Part shown: positions 51,719 to 63,895 of the stretch, in pieces | Numbering within the stretch: position 1 is the stretch's first letter | How the letters are laid out: every line of letters begins with the position of its first letter | NCBI RefSeq assembly: GCF_025024155.1 | Contig: NW_026251760.1 | Span: 124,001 to 188,000, forward strand | DNA length: 64,000 nt | Direction of reading: 5' to 3' | Origin: Gamsiella multidivaricata | Lineage: Eukaryota; Mortierellomycota; Mortierellomycetes; Mortierellales; Mortierellaceae | The notes under the pieces: generated by a model | The model's database searches: none | Told to the model about the DNA's origin: nothing | The model's input: the letters and a program-made list of their open reading frames with translations, nothing else | Position numbers and translations under genes: made by a program

Positions 51719-54700
51719 GCTGTTGTTGTTGTTGTTGTTGCTGTTGTTGCTGCTGCTGCTGTTGCTGCTGTTGCTGCTGTTGTTGCTGCAATTGTTGCTG
51801 TTGTTGCTGGAGATGCTGCTGCATTTGTAATTGCTGTCTCTGCTGCTGATTAAGTAGTGCCTGTTGCTGTTGATGCGTCAGTGGCTGTTGATGGGACCCA
51901 TCGGCAATGGCAGTCGGCATCTGTCCTTCTATCGTTCTCGATCCATCTGCATTTACAAAGTAGACCTGCGAATTCGCATATGTCGTTACCGGCGTCTGCA
52001 AACTCGGGCGGGACCCCTCCTGCTCATAGACGTTGAGAACTTGCTGTGCTAGTGCCTCGCGGTCGTTCATGTTCGAGGTCTCCGAGAGGGTGGGGTCGCC
52101 AGCGCACGAGATCGATTGACTACGATCGTCCATATATGGAGATATCGAAAAAGGGTGGACTGGGGTTGAGAGCATTTCTATCGAGGTAGACCACAGGGGT
52201 GGCAGCATGCCCTCGGTCTCGTTGGGGCCCTGACCAGGGGTCATCGCCTGGAGACGGGTCGCCGGTTCCTGGGAAGTGTTCTGCTGCTGGAGTGCCTCCC
52301 TCGACAAGGGGTGTGCTGGCGCCAGCCCACTGTTGAATCGATCCTGTTGTGCTTGAAGCGAGTCATCGCCCAATTCGAACATAGCGTTGACCTTCATCAC
52401 CGTGGAGGGGTCCAGCATGACGCTGTTGCTTCTTGATGGCTGGGTGCTCGAGAGATCACCCTCGACACTGGTATCACCTGGACTCGAGTGCGAGTGGGGC
52501 ATGAAATCCATAAAGCTCATCATGGCCAATCCAGTGCCGATACCCTGATGGTCGTATTCACCATCCTCGTATCCAACTCCGGTCGATGACTGTTGAGAAT
52601 GGAGATCGCCACTGAATGAAGGATCGAGGTCGAGCGAGTTGAAATCCGAGGGCGAATCGTCTCCGACGGTTGAGGCCAGACTGATGATGCTCCCGCGATC
52701 CCGTCTCGCACGCAGTCTCTCGTCCTTTCCACCCGCGGACAGCAGACTGTGGAAGGACGCACGGTGGGTGAGTCCGTTGTTGTCGAACCAGAGTGGTCTT
52801 GAGGTTACTGCGAATGTCTGTGAGATGGTTGTAGTTTGGGGGTGGATGGTGGGTGGATCCGAGCACATTGGGGGCAAGAGTCCGGTCGGGGTGATCGAGG
52901 GTACGGGTGCGGTGTGGAAGGGATGGACGGCTTCGTTGATGGTGAGGGACTGGGAGAGGGTCATGGCGCCAAGAGGGGTTGAGGCATTTGTATCCGAATG
53001 TGGAGCGGCGACTTGGGGCGGCAGCTGTTGTTGCTGCTGCAGCTGGAACTGTCGCAAGTCCAGGGGCTGCTGCGGGTGCTCCATCATCATGTCCTGCAGA
53101 TTTCCTAGAGACGGGGTCTGATGGGACAGGCCTGGGATCTGGATGTGGATATAACTGTGGGTATGGTCTTGGTCCGGTTGCGGAGTGGGAGTGTAGTCGG
53201 AAATTGCGGTATTGCTCGCCTCTTTGGGATCTAGATGGAAGGAGGTGCACAGGACAAGGCAGCGGGTGCCAATCAAAGGGCAGAAAAAGAGAGGAGGGGC
53301 GGAAGGGCCAGAGGAGGGTTTGTTCGGGTTAGGGTTGGGTGGTATGGGATTGGATGGGGTTGATAGATTGATAGGGCAGATCGATAGATTGATTGGTATG
53401 AGGACACAGGGTCGCAGCGAGCATTTAGCGGATATCGAGCAGCAAATGGCAAATGGTACAGGGGAAAGAGGGCAGAGGGGGGGAGATGGAGAATGTGGGG
53501 ATGAAAAGAGAAGAAGAGAAGAGAAAAAGAGAAAAAGAGAAAAAAGAGAAGGAGGGAACGAGGAAAGAGAAAAGAGAAAAGAGGGAAGAGAACAGAGGCA
53601 GAGATGAAGAGGAGATAAAGGGATGTCGGTGTGGGTGGGTGGCGACACAAGGACACAGGAAGGGAAAGGGCGAAGACACGGCGAGGGAGAGGACAAACAC
53701 GAAGAGGACACAGAGGATTGTTTGTTTGTTTGTTTGTATGTTTGTTTGTTTGTTTTGGATGTGGATGGGTATGGGTACGGGGTGTGCGTGTGCGTGTGTG
53801 TGTGTGTGTTTGTGCGTGTGTGTGTGTGTGTTTGTGTGTGTGTTTGTGCGTGTGTGTGTGTGTGTGTTTGTGCGTGTGTGTGTGTGTGTTTGGGCGTGTG
53901 TGGATGGATGGGTGTGGGTGTGGGTGTGGACGGATGGGTGTGGGTGTGTGTGGGAGCGGAAAATGTGATCAAAGGGGTAGAATAAAGGTGACACGGCGAG
54001 GAAGAAATAAAAGAAAGAAAGAAAAAATATAAAAAGAGAAAGACAAAAAGGAGCGAGACCGGAATACCGAGAAGAAAAGAAGAAAAAGAGGAAGAAGAGG
54101 GGGGAAGAGTGTTGCAGGGGACAGAACATCATAAAGACAAACAGCGGAGGATATGGTCGACGCAGCAGCCAGCAGGGAAGTCGTTTACCAGAGTGCGATT
54201 GTCAATGAGAACATGGAAAAACAAAAAGACGTTCCGAAGAAAGAACAAAGAAAGAAAGAACGAACAGAGAGAGCGATAAGAAAGGAAACGGAAGCACAAG
54301 ACCGAGACCGAGACCGAGACCGGCAACGAGGGCAGCGATGATCATCCCCCCGAGGAGAAGTCAAAGTCAAAGTCAAAGTCAAGATGGATCGAATCGAACC
54401 GAATCGAATCGAATCAAACCATTTCAGGGAGCAAAAGGAACCAAAGGCAAAAGAAAAAAAGAAATGGACAAATGGACAAATGAAAATGTCAAATACATAC
54501 GCGTAGACAATGGCCGTTAACACGGACAATCAGGACAAGGACCGAGGGAGGACCGACGCATTCGGATGTGAAGCAGGACAAAAGCAAGAGAAAGCGGATG
54601 GTTAGCACACGTACACGGATATACAGCATGGGAAAATGCAACAAGTCAATGTTCCTTTCTTCCGGGATACGAGTGTGTGCATGTGAGTGGGTGGGTGTGT

Positions 54701-57700
54701 GTCGGTGGAGGTGTGTGCTTTGCTCTTCTGTGTCCACTTTTACAAACGTGGTCTAACCAAACGCACTCTCGTCCAGGGCCTAGAGGCAAAAAAAGAAAGA
54801 AAGAAAAGAAAAAGCAAAAAAGCAGGAGCAAGAGCAAACGCTATAGCCAAGCAACCATAGAACCAGTAAAAAGAAAAAAGAAAAAAGAAAAAAAAGTTGG
54901 AGCCAGGGGAAGGAGGATGCGGGCTCCCGGCTGGGAACAGAGAACAGGGTCTGTGAGCCAGCCTCTTTTCTTCTTCTTTGTAAGGCGGAGGATAAAAAAA
55001 GAAACAAGAGCAACAGAACAGGGTCCACATCACACCAGAAGATGTCGAGAGAAGGAGAGCGCGTACAACCATACTACACTAAGTAAACACACAAACACAC
55101 AAACACACAAACACATAAATAGTTGTGTTTAAAAAATAAATAATAAAAAAAGAGAAAAAAGCATTGGCCAGCCATAGATTGAACGAACGAACGAACCAAC
55201 CAAGGAATGCCATAAGAGGGCTGTGAGGATATAGAGGGAAGGGGCGGAGGCAATTGAATGTGTCAATCGTACCATTCATGTGCAAGAACGAGACTGAATT
55301 GAAAGGACAGTCAGGGTCGAGATAAAGAACGTGTTTCGGAGATGGGGGAGGGAGGAAGTGATAAAGGGACTTGAAGAGAGGGCGCCAAGATGGGGACAGT
55401 AACGACGACGATGACAACAACAGTGGGAAAAAAGAAAAAGTGGAAGAGTGGATAGCGCGTTGGATGGAGATAGGAGATAGGAGACAGAGCACAGGGTAGC
55501 AAATGAACGGAAGATAAGCGAGAAAGGGAATGGACAGCGAACAGCGGGTCGACAAGACAAGGCAAAACAAGGCAAGACAAGGCAAGACAGGACAGGACAG
55601 GACATTACAGAGGATGGAGAGAGAGATAACAACGGTTCAGCTGGTTCGGCTCACTCTGTTTCCTTCCAAGGACCAACCTGGACGCGAAGAAGGGAGAGTG
55701 TGGGAGAGATGAGGAAAGGAGGAGGAGGGGGGAAGAGGGCTGGGGATGAGCGAGAGGTGGGAAGTGGGGGATGAGAGATGGGTCGGGAATGGAAAAGCAG
55801 GATGGATGCAGCCAGAGAAGAGGGAGGAGAGAGAAGGGGTGTTGGGTGGAAAGTGCTGTGTGCGTTTGTGGATGTCGACGTGTATGGATGGGTAGGGCGA
55901 GGATGGGGGTTGGTTGGGTGGTGCGCGGTGTTGGGTGTGGGTGTTGGGTGTTGGGTGTTGCAGGTGTAGGAGTCGTAGCAGGGGCGTAGACGTGTTTTAC
56001 TTTTTTTTTTTTGTGATAGGATAAAAGAGATAAAAGAGAGAGAGAGAGAGAGAGAGAGGGGTTGCCGGGTGGGAGACGCTGAGAGCAAAGGGACAAAGGG
56101 CTACAAAGGACGGGATGGATGTTACTACGAAGACAGGGCAGTGGATGAACGAACGGAGGGTGGAGAGAGAGAAAGAGAGAAAAAGGGAAAAAGGAAAAAG
56201 GGAAGGGAAGAAGAAAGAGGGAAGGGCCTTCAATGGGTGTACCCTTTCTACTGTACCCTCCCTCCACCGTCCACCCCGTCCCTTGTCTCTTGTCTGGCTG
56301 TCGGTGTCGCACCCTGGGCCTGCTTCCGATTGCCTGCTTTGCACCCTCCCTTTGTCCTTTTAGTCTGTCCTCCCTCTTCACTTCCCCCCCCCCCCCCCCA
56401 CTCCCCCCCTTGTTGGTTTGTGCTCGAAAAAAAAAAAAAAAAAAAAAAAAGAAGAGAGGGAGAGCGAGCCCATTAAAAGAGCAGAAAACACGATGAACTC
56501 AATCTGGTTGGTCGAGTCGTTGGTTGGTGTATCTGTTCGGCTGTCTATCGGTCTGAAAGGAGGAAAAAAAAAAAAAAAAAAGACACCCACAACAACATAA
56601 CACAACACAACACAACAAATGTAGCGATGGTCTTCCTTTTTGAATACTGAAAACAATGAACTGTGTGCAAAAGAGGGGAAAAAAACCGAGATCGATGAAC
56701 TGCAGATGGACTATATGACAATACTGCTGCACAATGAAGATATCCTCTCCTACCATTGTTCCCTTGGATCTCGGACGGAGGCTGAGACCGAGACTGAAAG
56801 TGCGCCTGGGACTGACGCTGAGAGTGAGACCGAGAGCAGAGCTGGAGGAGTGACTGGGATCGAAGACAAGGGTGAGAATGAACGTGAAAAGCGTGAGATT
56901 CTGTCGGAGGAAAGGAGCGAAAATATCGTCGATGGACGTGTGCCTGTGCATGCGAGTTCGAGGAGGAGCGGGAATGGGCAACAGAGACGGTGCCAGTGCA
57001 GGGCTCGTGCTCTGCTGTTTGCATCCTCGAGTGTTGCTCGTGGCTGTTGCTGCGGGATTCTGCAGCCCCGGCAACAGGAGCAGCAACAAGAACGTCAGGG
57101 TCAGGGTCAGGATCAATGTTGGTCATAGCTACATCAACATCGATACCATCAGCCCTGTTCAAATCCACAATCCCGCTGTCCGAGCCATTTGCGACAACGA
57201 CAACGATAGGGGCACAGAAAGGAGTCTGGCGTGAATGGATCACACCAGACTGTCTTGGGATAGCGCTCGTCTTTGTGGTCGCCGTGTCACCAGAGCCCAA
57301 GCTGACGCTAACACTAGTCATCATGTCGGCGTTCAGGGCGCGATCGTTCCCCAGATCAGGACCCGCGCCGGGATCGGGACCTCCCCCTTCCCCTCCTTCC
57401 TCTCCTCCTCCTTCTGTGTCACTGCCAGCACAGAGACTTGCATACTGGTCAGACTGATGAGGACGAGGATCGAGTGAGGGACTGGCTACAGAAGGCGAGG
57501 CGGGTGAGAGCGACATGGAGGACAAAGTAGGGATGTAGGCCGCTGTGAGCGTGTCAACTCCGATGCTGAAGTTGTACACATGGCTGTTGCTGCCCATAGC
57601 GTATTCTTTAATGGGATCGATGGAGTGGGGCGTGCGCGTTTGACTGGTGTTCCGGATCCACAGTGACGACGGGGTCGGAGAGTGACGAATAGGCGGGGAG

Positions 57701-57714
57701 GATGTGGTAAACAT
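49480..57714 (-). CDS. Rua1_C-domain (DUF4451) putative transcription regulator, polyglutamine-rich
   Basis: Large regulator-like protein with the fungal Rua1 C-terminal zinc domain; Ustilago Rua1 controls a glycolipid gene cluster. Exons in transcript order: 57714–56754 (inferred), 53230–50107, 49930–49480; about 1511 residues. The domain spans the last junction: QWVRNTGQAKEGFCDTC, GKWLQLKNSAFWYHKQFFHG, then GLCHQCNEWIPI and WYRHAHKCH, with Cys/His as zinc ligands. Polyglutamine runs occur near 800–843 (about 42 Gln), near 1224–1246, and at the very C-terminus (about 19 Gln). The rest is Ser/Pro/Gln-rich and disordered. Exons 2 and 3 are secure. Exon 1 is joined on phase (AAT G + AT) and similar Ser/His-rich composition over a 3523-nt intron, so another first exon is possible. 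Confidence 0.75.
51602..51865 (-). repeat. CAG/CAA polyglutamine array
   Basis: Mixed CAA/CAG codons encode an uninterrupted run of about 42 glutamines (51663–51788), flanked by Gln/His/Leu-rich sequence. Codon mixing should make it more stable than a pure CAG tract. Confidence 0.92.
53231..56753 (-). other. Inferred 3.5-kb intron of the Rua1-like gene
   Basis: Between the acceptor at 53231 (catctag) and the proposed donor at 56753 (gtagga) I find no exon-like sequence. Composition is strongly purine-rich on the plus strand, with (TTTG)n at 53716–53755, (TG)n with TTTG/TGCG variants at about 53795–53890, a poly(C) and poly(A) pair near 56383–56449, and many G/A-rich repeats. ORFs here are low-complexity. 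Confidence 0.4.
53795..53955. repeat. (TG)n-type microsatellite
   Basis: Interrupted TG dinucleotide array with TTTG, GCG and GGG variants, in the inferred long intron. It generates spurious His/Thr-rich and Cys/Val-rich ORFs. Confidence 0.85.
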
Positions 57715-60700
57715 GCCTTGCCGACTGTACTGTCATGCAGTTGTGCGTGTGTGTGAACGCTAGAGATGGGCGCCTCTTCAATCGTGAACGGATCCCAGGC
57801 CGGCTCACGCTCTACATTGAACACCAAACACAGAGACCAAGACGGATTAGTCTAGATTAGTTGTGTGTCTGTCTGTGCCAAAGAAGATCCATATTGCTAT
57901 GCTTCCTGAGAAGCTGAGAGGATTATTATTAGGATGGCACCAGCAGTTTTTTCGCCTCGCTTCTCGTCTTCCTCCCTCCTCGATTCAGTCGTATGGTTGA
58001 TGGAATCATCCGGCAGAGCATCGTGATCGTCATCCCCATCTGCCCTGAAAACCGCCCATAAGTGTCGAGGTCGAACGGGGCACCTCAAATGAAATAATGG
58101 AGCTAGTAAAGCAATCACACGATGGACGACCCGTGATATTGGCCTTGGTCTGTTTGTTCCACCCCCTCGCTCTCAATTAGTAATTAGTCCAAGGGCCCCC
58201 GGCTGCAGTCGAACGAACGGGCGAACGAGCCAAGCAAACGTACTACATGAGCAAAAATACATGCAAAAAAACGCGTCGTGCCTTATGGAAGCAACCACCC
58301 AAGCAACCACTCTTGAAATTAACCCAGTTTAAATAATATCCCGTCCAAACGCGCATGCACTTGTTGACTGACGCTCGAGCACATCAACAAAAGGAAGAAT
58401 CCACAGAACAGTTCTCACAGGGGGAGGTACGAGGCAGAGAAGGAGGGCGGACAAAATTGATGAGCAAAAACGTATAGGGAAGGGCAGGGACAAGGATACA
58501 AGGATCAGGACCAGGACCAGGAACAAGGGGGGAAAGACGGAGGGAGCAAGGAGAGCTGCGGAAGCAGGGGAGGACAGGGCCAAAGGAGCAGCTGCATCTT
58601 CCAGCGCCGAGAGATACAAAGAATACTACGGAATGAACACGAACGCAAAGAAAAGAAGGTACCCAAAGAGGCCAGGGAGAGGAGCAATAAGGACGGACTA
58701 ATAAAAAGAGAGCGCGAAAGAGAGCGGCAGAGAGATGGAGACGCCTCCTTTGTTTGCATGTCGAGAAGCACACACCTCTTTATTATTTGGATGTACGGGA
58801 GACTTTGAGGCAGAGGACTCGACTCGACTGGACTCGACTCAACGGCATTCGCGAACAAGAATAGAGGTCAAAGGAAGGCCCCTGTCCCGCTTCAGTCGCT
58901 CATCCGCAGTAGAAACCCGTACAGTACAGCGATAGTTGCAATCGCAGATGACAAAAACTCCCCCTCTCCCTCTCCTCCTTCCCTGCCCAATATGGATAAA
59001 TATGGATGCAAGCATTCCTAATGCCCAAATACACAGACCGTCTCAGAAGCGCGTCCATTTTTGTTATTTTATTCCTTGTCGCTCATCCCGTACATCCCTA
59101 GACAACAATTTCCTCTGCCCCAGGGTCTATTTTTTTTTTGTTGATCAAAGTAAATCACGATCGCCTCCCCTCTCCTCTCTGACTCTGACTGTTCATTCGA
59201 TCGATGCCCCCCCCCCCCCCCCCCTTGACGCCCACACCCAATGCATCGACAGAAAAAAAAAAAAAAAGACGCGTCTGCTGTATAACCAACTATACATCCA
59301 GCCCATCAAAAAAAATACGATTGAATGGGCAAAAAAGAGGGGGGTGGGAATGGACATTTGGATCTGCTTCAGCCGAATTATGAAAAGCACATGCTTTGCG
59401 GGCCATGGTATGGGCGGGGCATGGACACGATACTTTTGAAGGAGCATAGGACAGAGAAGAGGAAGCATCAACATTGTTGTTGTTGTTATAGGCGGCCTTA
59501 CTTTTTGGTGCTAGTGTGTTTCCAGCCAAGGGCACAAGTGTGCAGGAAGAGGGCAAAGGGAAGAAGATGTCGGTTGTTGCGAGGGACAGTGGGTGATAAC
59601 GAAGGCAGGGGCGGAAGATGGTTCGTGCGCGTGTTGTTGACTATTGGGGGAGTTTTTTTTTTTTTTTTTTTTAGGGAGAGGGACAGAGGAGAGGGGGGGA
59701 GGAAGAGGTACGAAGGTGTATACGCAAAAGACGAAAGCTTTTTACCCTTTACCTCCTGTCCGGCTTTGTTCCTCGGAGCAGGCAGCCATAAGCTCTGACC
59801 GTGTGCCCAGCTACACTACATGATCTGCTCGTTTTCTATGCACAAAATACGGAGCCGCTGAGCGCGAGAACGAGGGAACCAGGCCGACTACCTACCCCAA
59901 GGGTCTTTCTTTTTTCTTCTTTTTTTGTGGTTCCAGTTCCCAGGTCCATTAAAAAAAAAAAAAAAAAAAAACGGCCATTATTTTTTTCCACGGGGAGGGG
60001 GGAGGCGGGCCACTTGTTGGTCAATGTTTGACAGGAATCTTACTGGGTGCTACCTTTTGGATCTGCAGAGGCTTCCTGGGAGAGCCTCACCCAGAAACCA
60101 GACGAATCAGGCGCCCACTTGGGACCTCCTTAGAACTTTGCCACGTCCCTTGGGAGACGCTCCGTGCTAGTTCTGGTTTACGAACGACCAATCAGGACTC
60201 CTCTTTCTTTTCCTCAAGTACTTGTTGCGCTGTACCGCAAAAGGACAGTAGACGAGGCGATCTTTTTTTTTTTTTTGCCCGTGGATGGTATCCCTTCAAG
60301 GAAAATAAAATAAAAATAAAATCAAAGACGAGAGAATTCAAAAGAAACGCGCTCGTCTCGAGTGTTGCGACCACCCGACAGGCAGACGCCATCGTTTACA
60401 CGAGCACACATAGAAAATCGCGTCTGGCCCAGACAATGGAGGGGGGTTTTGTGAGGCGTCCAAGTGCAAACGCAGGTCGTATGCAACACCCCCGACAACG
60501 TTACTTTTCCTTCATAGCAAGTGTCTTTGTTTATTATTATATATTTTATACTCTTTTGCAACACAACAAAGAAGACATGTGAAGGATACCCTATCCCTTT
60601 CTTTCTCCCGACACCCCCATGCATAATTTCGAAAGAGAAAAAGAAGAAAGAAAAAAAAAAACGCGCTGCTTATGCACCTCATGCGTGCACAGCACTAATT

Positions 60701-60736
60701 AATGCTCAGCTGCTGCTATATATTGGGCCCGCCTGC
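57715..60736. other. Gene-poor region upstream of the Rua1-like gene
   Basis: This 3 kb contains no ORF I can support. 57720–57827 holds a short minus-strand ORF (MVFNVEREPAWDPF…) in a different frame from the Rua1-like first exon; it could be a uORF or part of an earlier exon. Several long homopolymers are present: C at about 59207–59224, T at 59653–59672, A at 59950–59970. Confidence 0.5.
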
Positions 60737-60770
60737 ACTAGACTAGACTAGACTAGACTAGACTAGACTA
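60737..60770. repeat. (GACTA)~6.8 repeat overlapping a stop codon
   Basis: Pentanucleotide array. Read on the minus strand it is (TAGTC)n, and its first TAG is the stop codon of the RING–TRAF gene. Confidence 0.92.
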
Positions 60771-63311
60771 CGACAGTGGCGTTGAGGAAGGCGGCGGGGG
60801 GTGCACAGAATTCCTGTGGTGGGACGAGATCGAATCCTCGGGCGAGGTAATGTCCGGTGTCACCATCATCAAAATCTCCCTGTACATCTTTTCTCGTCCC
60901 AGCTGGTCCTGCGGCGTCCTGTTGGTCTGGACAATCGGCGTCAAACGCTTCGAGCGAATCTGTCCTCGTAGGATTTTCTGTTATTAAAATAGGTACGTGT
61001 ATAAATATGTGTACGTGTATACACATAATCAGATTCAGGTTATCGAGATCTGCGCGCTCAACAGTGCGTCTTTTTTTTTTTTTTTTTTTTTCTTCAGTTG
61101 GCTTACCTTTCGCCGTGGTCGGAGGTACCGTGGGACATGGACGAGTAGCGGTAAAAACGCAGACGGTTCTGCCATGTATAACGACGGTTGCTGAGGCAGC
61201 GCAAAAAACCCTGCAAAACTCCGTTGTGTCCCCAGCGCCGTTGTCACCACCGGTCTCGGTGAGGGCAACGGTGAAGGCGACGACACTGTCGGCGCACTCG
61301 CAGCGACTGCAGAAGTGATGTCCGTCAACGTGATAACTGTCGATGTCTGCGACTGGACCTCCTTTCCGCGATGAACCTGCCATTGCCATGGGCCTTGGAA
61401 CTGCAAGACCCTCTCATGAAGATCGGCTGGCGAGCTTGCAGGGATTTGTGACAAAAGATATCGTTGAGATAGTCCCTGCTGTGTCTGTTGCTGTGATCCA
61501 GCGGAACCTTGCTTCTCTGCTGACATGGCCTGCTGACTTTGGTGGTTGCCAAATAGATCGCCGCCGGTATCTTGTCCCGCTTCCTGCGCCTGCGTCTGTA
61601 TCACAAATTCTCTTGGTCTTGGTACGGGACTCGATGCTGGTGGTGACCGTCTGATGCGTGCGGGTATAGGGGTCGTGATGTCCATCAAAACCCGATTCCT
61701 CTTCGGCGACCGACTTTCGCTATTGACACGCACGCGTTCCTGACCAGGTTGTTCGTCGGAATAAATTCCAATCGCCACAGCTGCTGCCTGCTCTGGCCGG
61801 TGGCTCACGACCTCGCCGCTAGTATCCGACTCTTCTTCGATGATTAACCTACGCCTGCGTGTTGAAGGCGCGGGTGACGGAACCAATTCATTCTCAGGAT
61901 GAACCTGCTGCTCCTGGCAGTCTCCTGGTAGCGGCGTCTTGGTGGGCGAGATCGTCATATCCAACATCTCCAGATCCTCCATAAGTTCCGAAAACGCGTC
62001 GTGATCATAGTCCGCCTCCATTCTCTCCATCTTTATTGGGTGTGGTTCGTCAACAGTCTCGAATTCGTCCATGGTATGCAGAGGTGGCGTGCGGAAAACG
62101 TCTACGAACTGCTCATCCGTTTCCACAAACCTTGACACGGATCGTTGCTCCTGACTTTGACTCTTATCCAAATGACCACACTTGTGCTCTCCATCTTCCA
62201 TTGGAGGGTTTGGTGGAGAGGATTTTGGTGGAGAGGGAAGTTCACGCGCTGGTACAGTATGTTGGCTGACAGGGGCGTTTCTTTCGGCACTCTCTGAGCG
62301 CTCAGAAATGTTTCCTATCGCACGAGAGGAGAAGGGACAACAGGAAAGATGCGCAACAATATCAAAAGCTGCGCCTCTAAAGGTGCATCCGTACTGCTGG
62401 TGAGGACACAGCAGCTCGATGGCAAACCTACACTACAAGGTCGACAAAAGAGAAAAAGAAAAAGAGTCCAATGTTGGATTTGTGTGTATTTTCTACAGGC
62501 ATCTTCCAGGCGCCTAATTAAGTTGGGCTGTTACTTACCACATCGAGATGCTGGTCCATATCCTCGATGGCTCCAACCCATTGACAGGATCTATTCATCG
62601 TTGTTGGACAGCGAATCCGCTGTGCTCGTATCATCCTCTAATTATGGCGTAGGTATACAGAGTTGTCAATACTATTGGAAGGTGCAAACGAGCCAAGACA
62701 GTACCCTGAGAAATCTTTTCTTAAAGACCTACTTCGACAAACTTGGCTGGTCGGACAGCGCATAATTGAAGGGGTGAGGATGGGTCTTGGCTTCGGTTGC
62801 ACTCAGGACATTCGAGAGCGATGTCTTCATAGGACAAACCCATGCGCGAGGACCGTTCAGTGTCTTGCGTGTGCAAATTCGCTTGTGGACGGCCTCCTGC
62901 CGCTGCCGTTGATTCCCTGACAGAGTCATTGTCGGGTTGAAGTGTCTCTGGTCGCTCTAATCCACCGGAGCACTCTTCAATGTAGCTGTCCAAGCAAGCC
63001 TTGCAAAAGATATGGTCTATTTAGTATTGAAATCAGAAAGCAGAGGCTTCGTTAGTGATCATGGCCAGTAAAGTATCACCTGCAGTGGGAAATGGAGCAA
63101 ACTTACCTTAGTTGCATAGGACCTGGTAGGGTTGAAAGAGGATATGGGAACATAATGAACATATCAACTCGGCAGGGATGTGTTCCGGGTCGTTGAAGAG
63201 GTCTACATACAAGTCAAGAGGAAGGTGTTAGCGAGTATCTCGTTTCTTCCCCTTCACGTCCCCCACATTCACCTTTTGCGTGTATTATATCTTACTCTTG
63301 TGAATGCCCAT
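60768..63311 (-). CDS. RING and TRAF-type zinc finger protein (putative E3 ubiquitin ligase)
   Basis: Probable E3 ligase. Exons in transcript order: 63311–63296 (MGIHK, 16 nt), 63202–about 63111, 63016–62733, 62637–62539, 62396–61107, 60977–60768. The RING reads CSLCSHILFQPYQVLCN + HIFCKACL … CPECN, with a long acidic insert before the last Cys pair. It is followed by TRAF-type fingers: FVE + RMIRAQRIRC…CQWVGAIEDMDQHLDV, then QYGCTFRGAAFDIVAHLSCC. The C-terminal 450 residues are Ser/Pro/Gln-rich and disordered, with a nuclear-type basic patch (TRRRRLIIEEE) and a conserved-looking end (QLGREKMYREILMMVTPD). The exon 2/3 junction is problematic: the only GT donor (63106) comes after an in-frame TAA at 63108–63110. 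Either splicing is non-canonical, or the sequence or gene carries a defect. The TRAF finger order supports the remaining exons. Confidence 0.75.
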
Positions 63312-63895
63312 CCTAAAGCCATTCACCAGCAAGGGTGCTCAAGAATACTACGACAAGGTACCAAGTGCGGAGAGAAGAAGGATAGATGAGTGGCAGGATG
63401 GGTGAAGATGGGGAGAGGAAAGAAGGGAAAAAAAGAGAGAGCATGATATGATGGTCCTATTGCTTTATTTTATCACTCCTCCACCCCCATCCACATCGTT
63501 TGACCCCTCGGCAAACACATCGTATCTCTTTTGCCACCAATTTTTTTTATCTCGCAGCCAGCCTGTGAGCACCATTCCACTCGAGTCCACTCCGTCTTCG
63601 CATCCACCGAGCCGGAAGGGGATGCATCATAAAGCCAGCCATGAACATTCACTCTTCATTCCTCCATTCCCTTCCTAACAAACACTTCCAGAGAGCGGGT
63701 GGGTGCTTGGCCGCGACTTTACCAGCCAGGACAGGGGCATGTGCGTGGCTGCACCGCCCCGGGGGGGCAAAGTCCATCACGTGGCATCCATAACCTCCGA
63801 AAGGCCCTCCCTCCACACCCCCCTTCCAATGTACGGTTCCTTCCTTCCTCCTTCCTCCTTCCATCCGATCCCTTCTCCGCACAAAAAGAATCAGC
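63312..63895. promoter_or_regulatory. Divergent promoter RING–TRAF / SDHAF3
   Basis: This 584 bp separates two divergent starts. It has a CACGTG E-box at 63778–63783, about 113 bp before the SDHAF3 ATG, a TTGCCACCAA motif at 63531, and a C/T-rich leader (63800–63890). E-box function is inferred. Confidence 0.45.

Noticed and set aside
51564..51853. Plus-strand poly-Leu and poly-Val/Ala ORFs
   Set aside because: They are antisense shadows of the CAG/CAA polyglutamine tract.
53231..53972. Extension of the large Rua1-like ORF upstream to an ATG at 53972
   Set aside because: The added residues are His/Thr, Lys/Gln and Ser/Pro low-complexity translations of TG, TTTG and CT repeats. A good acceptor (catctag) lies at 53231, where normal coding sequence begins.
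57486..57827. Minus-strand ORF MVFNVEREPAWDPF… as the start of the Rua1-like gene
   Set aside because: It is in a different frame from the exon below, and I see no plausible short intron to connect them. Kept only as a possible uORF or missed exon.
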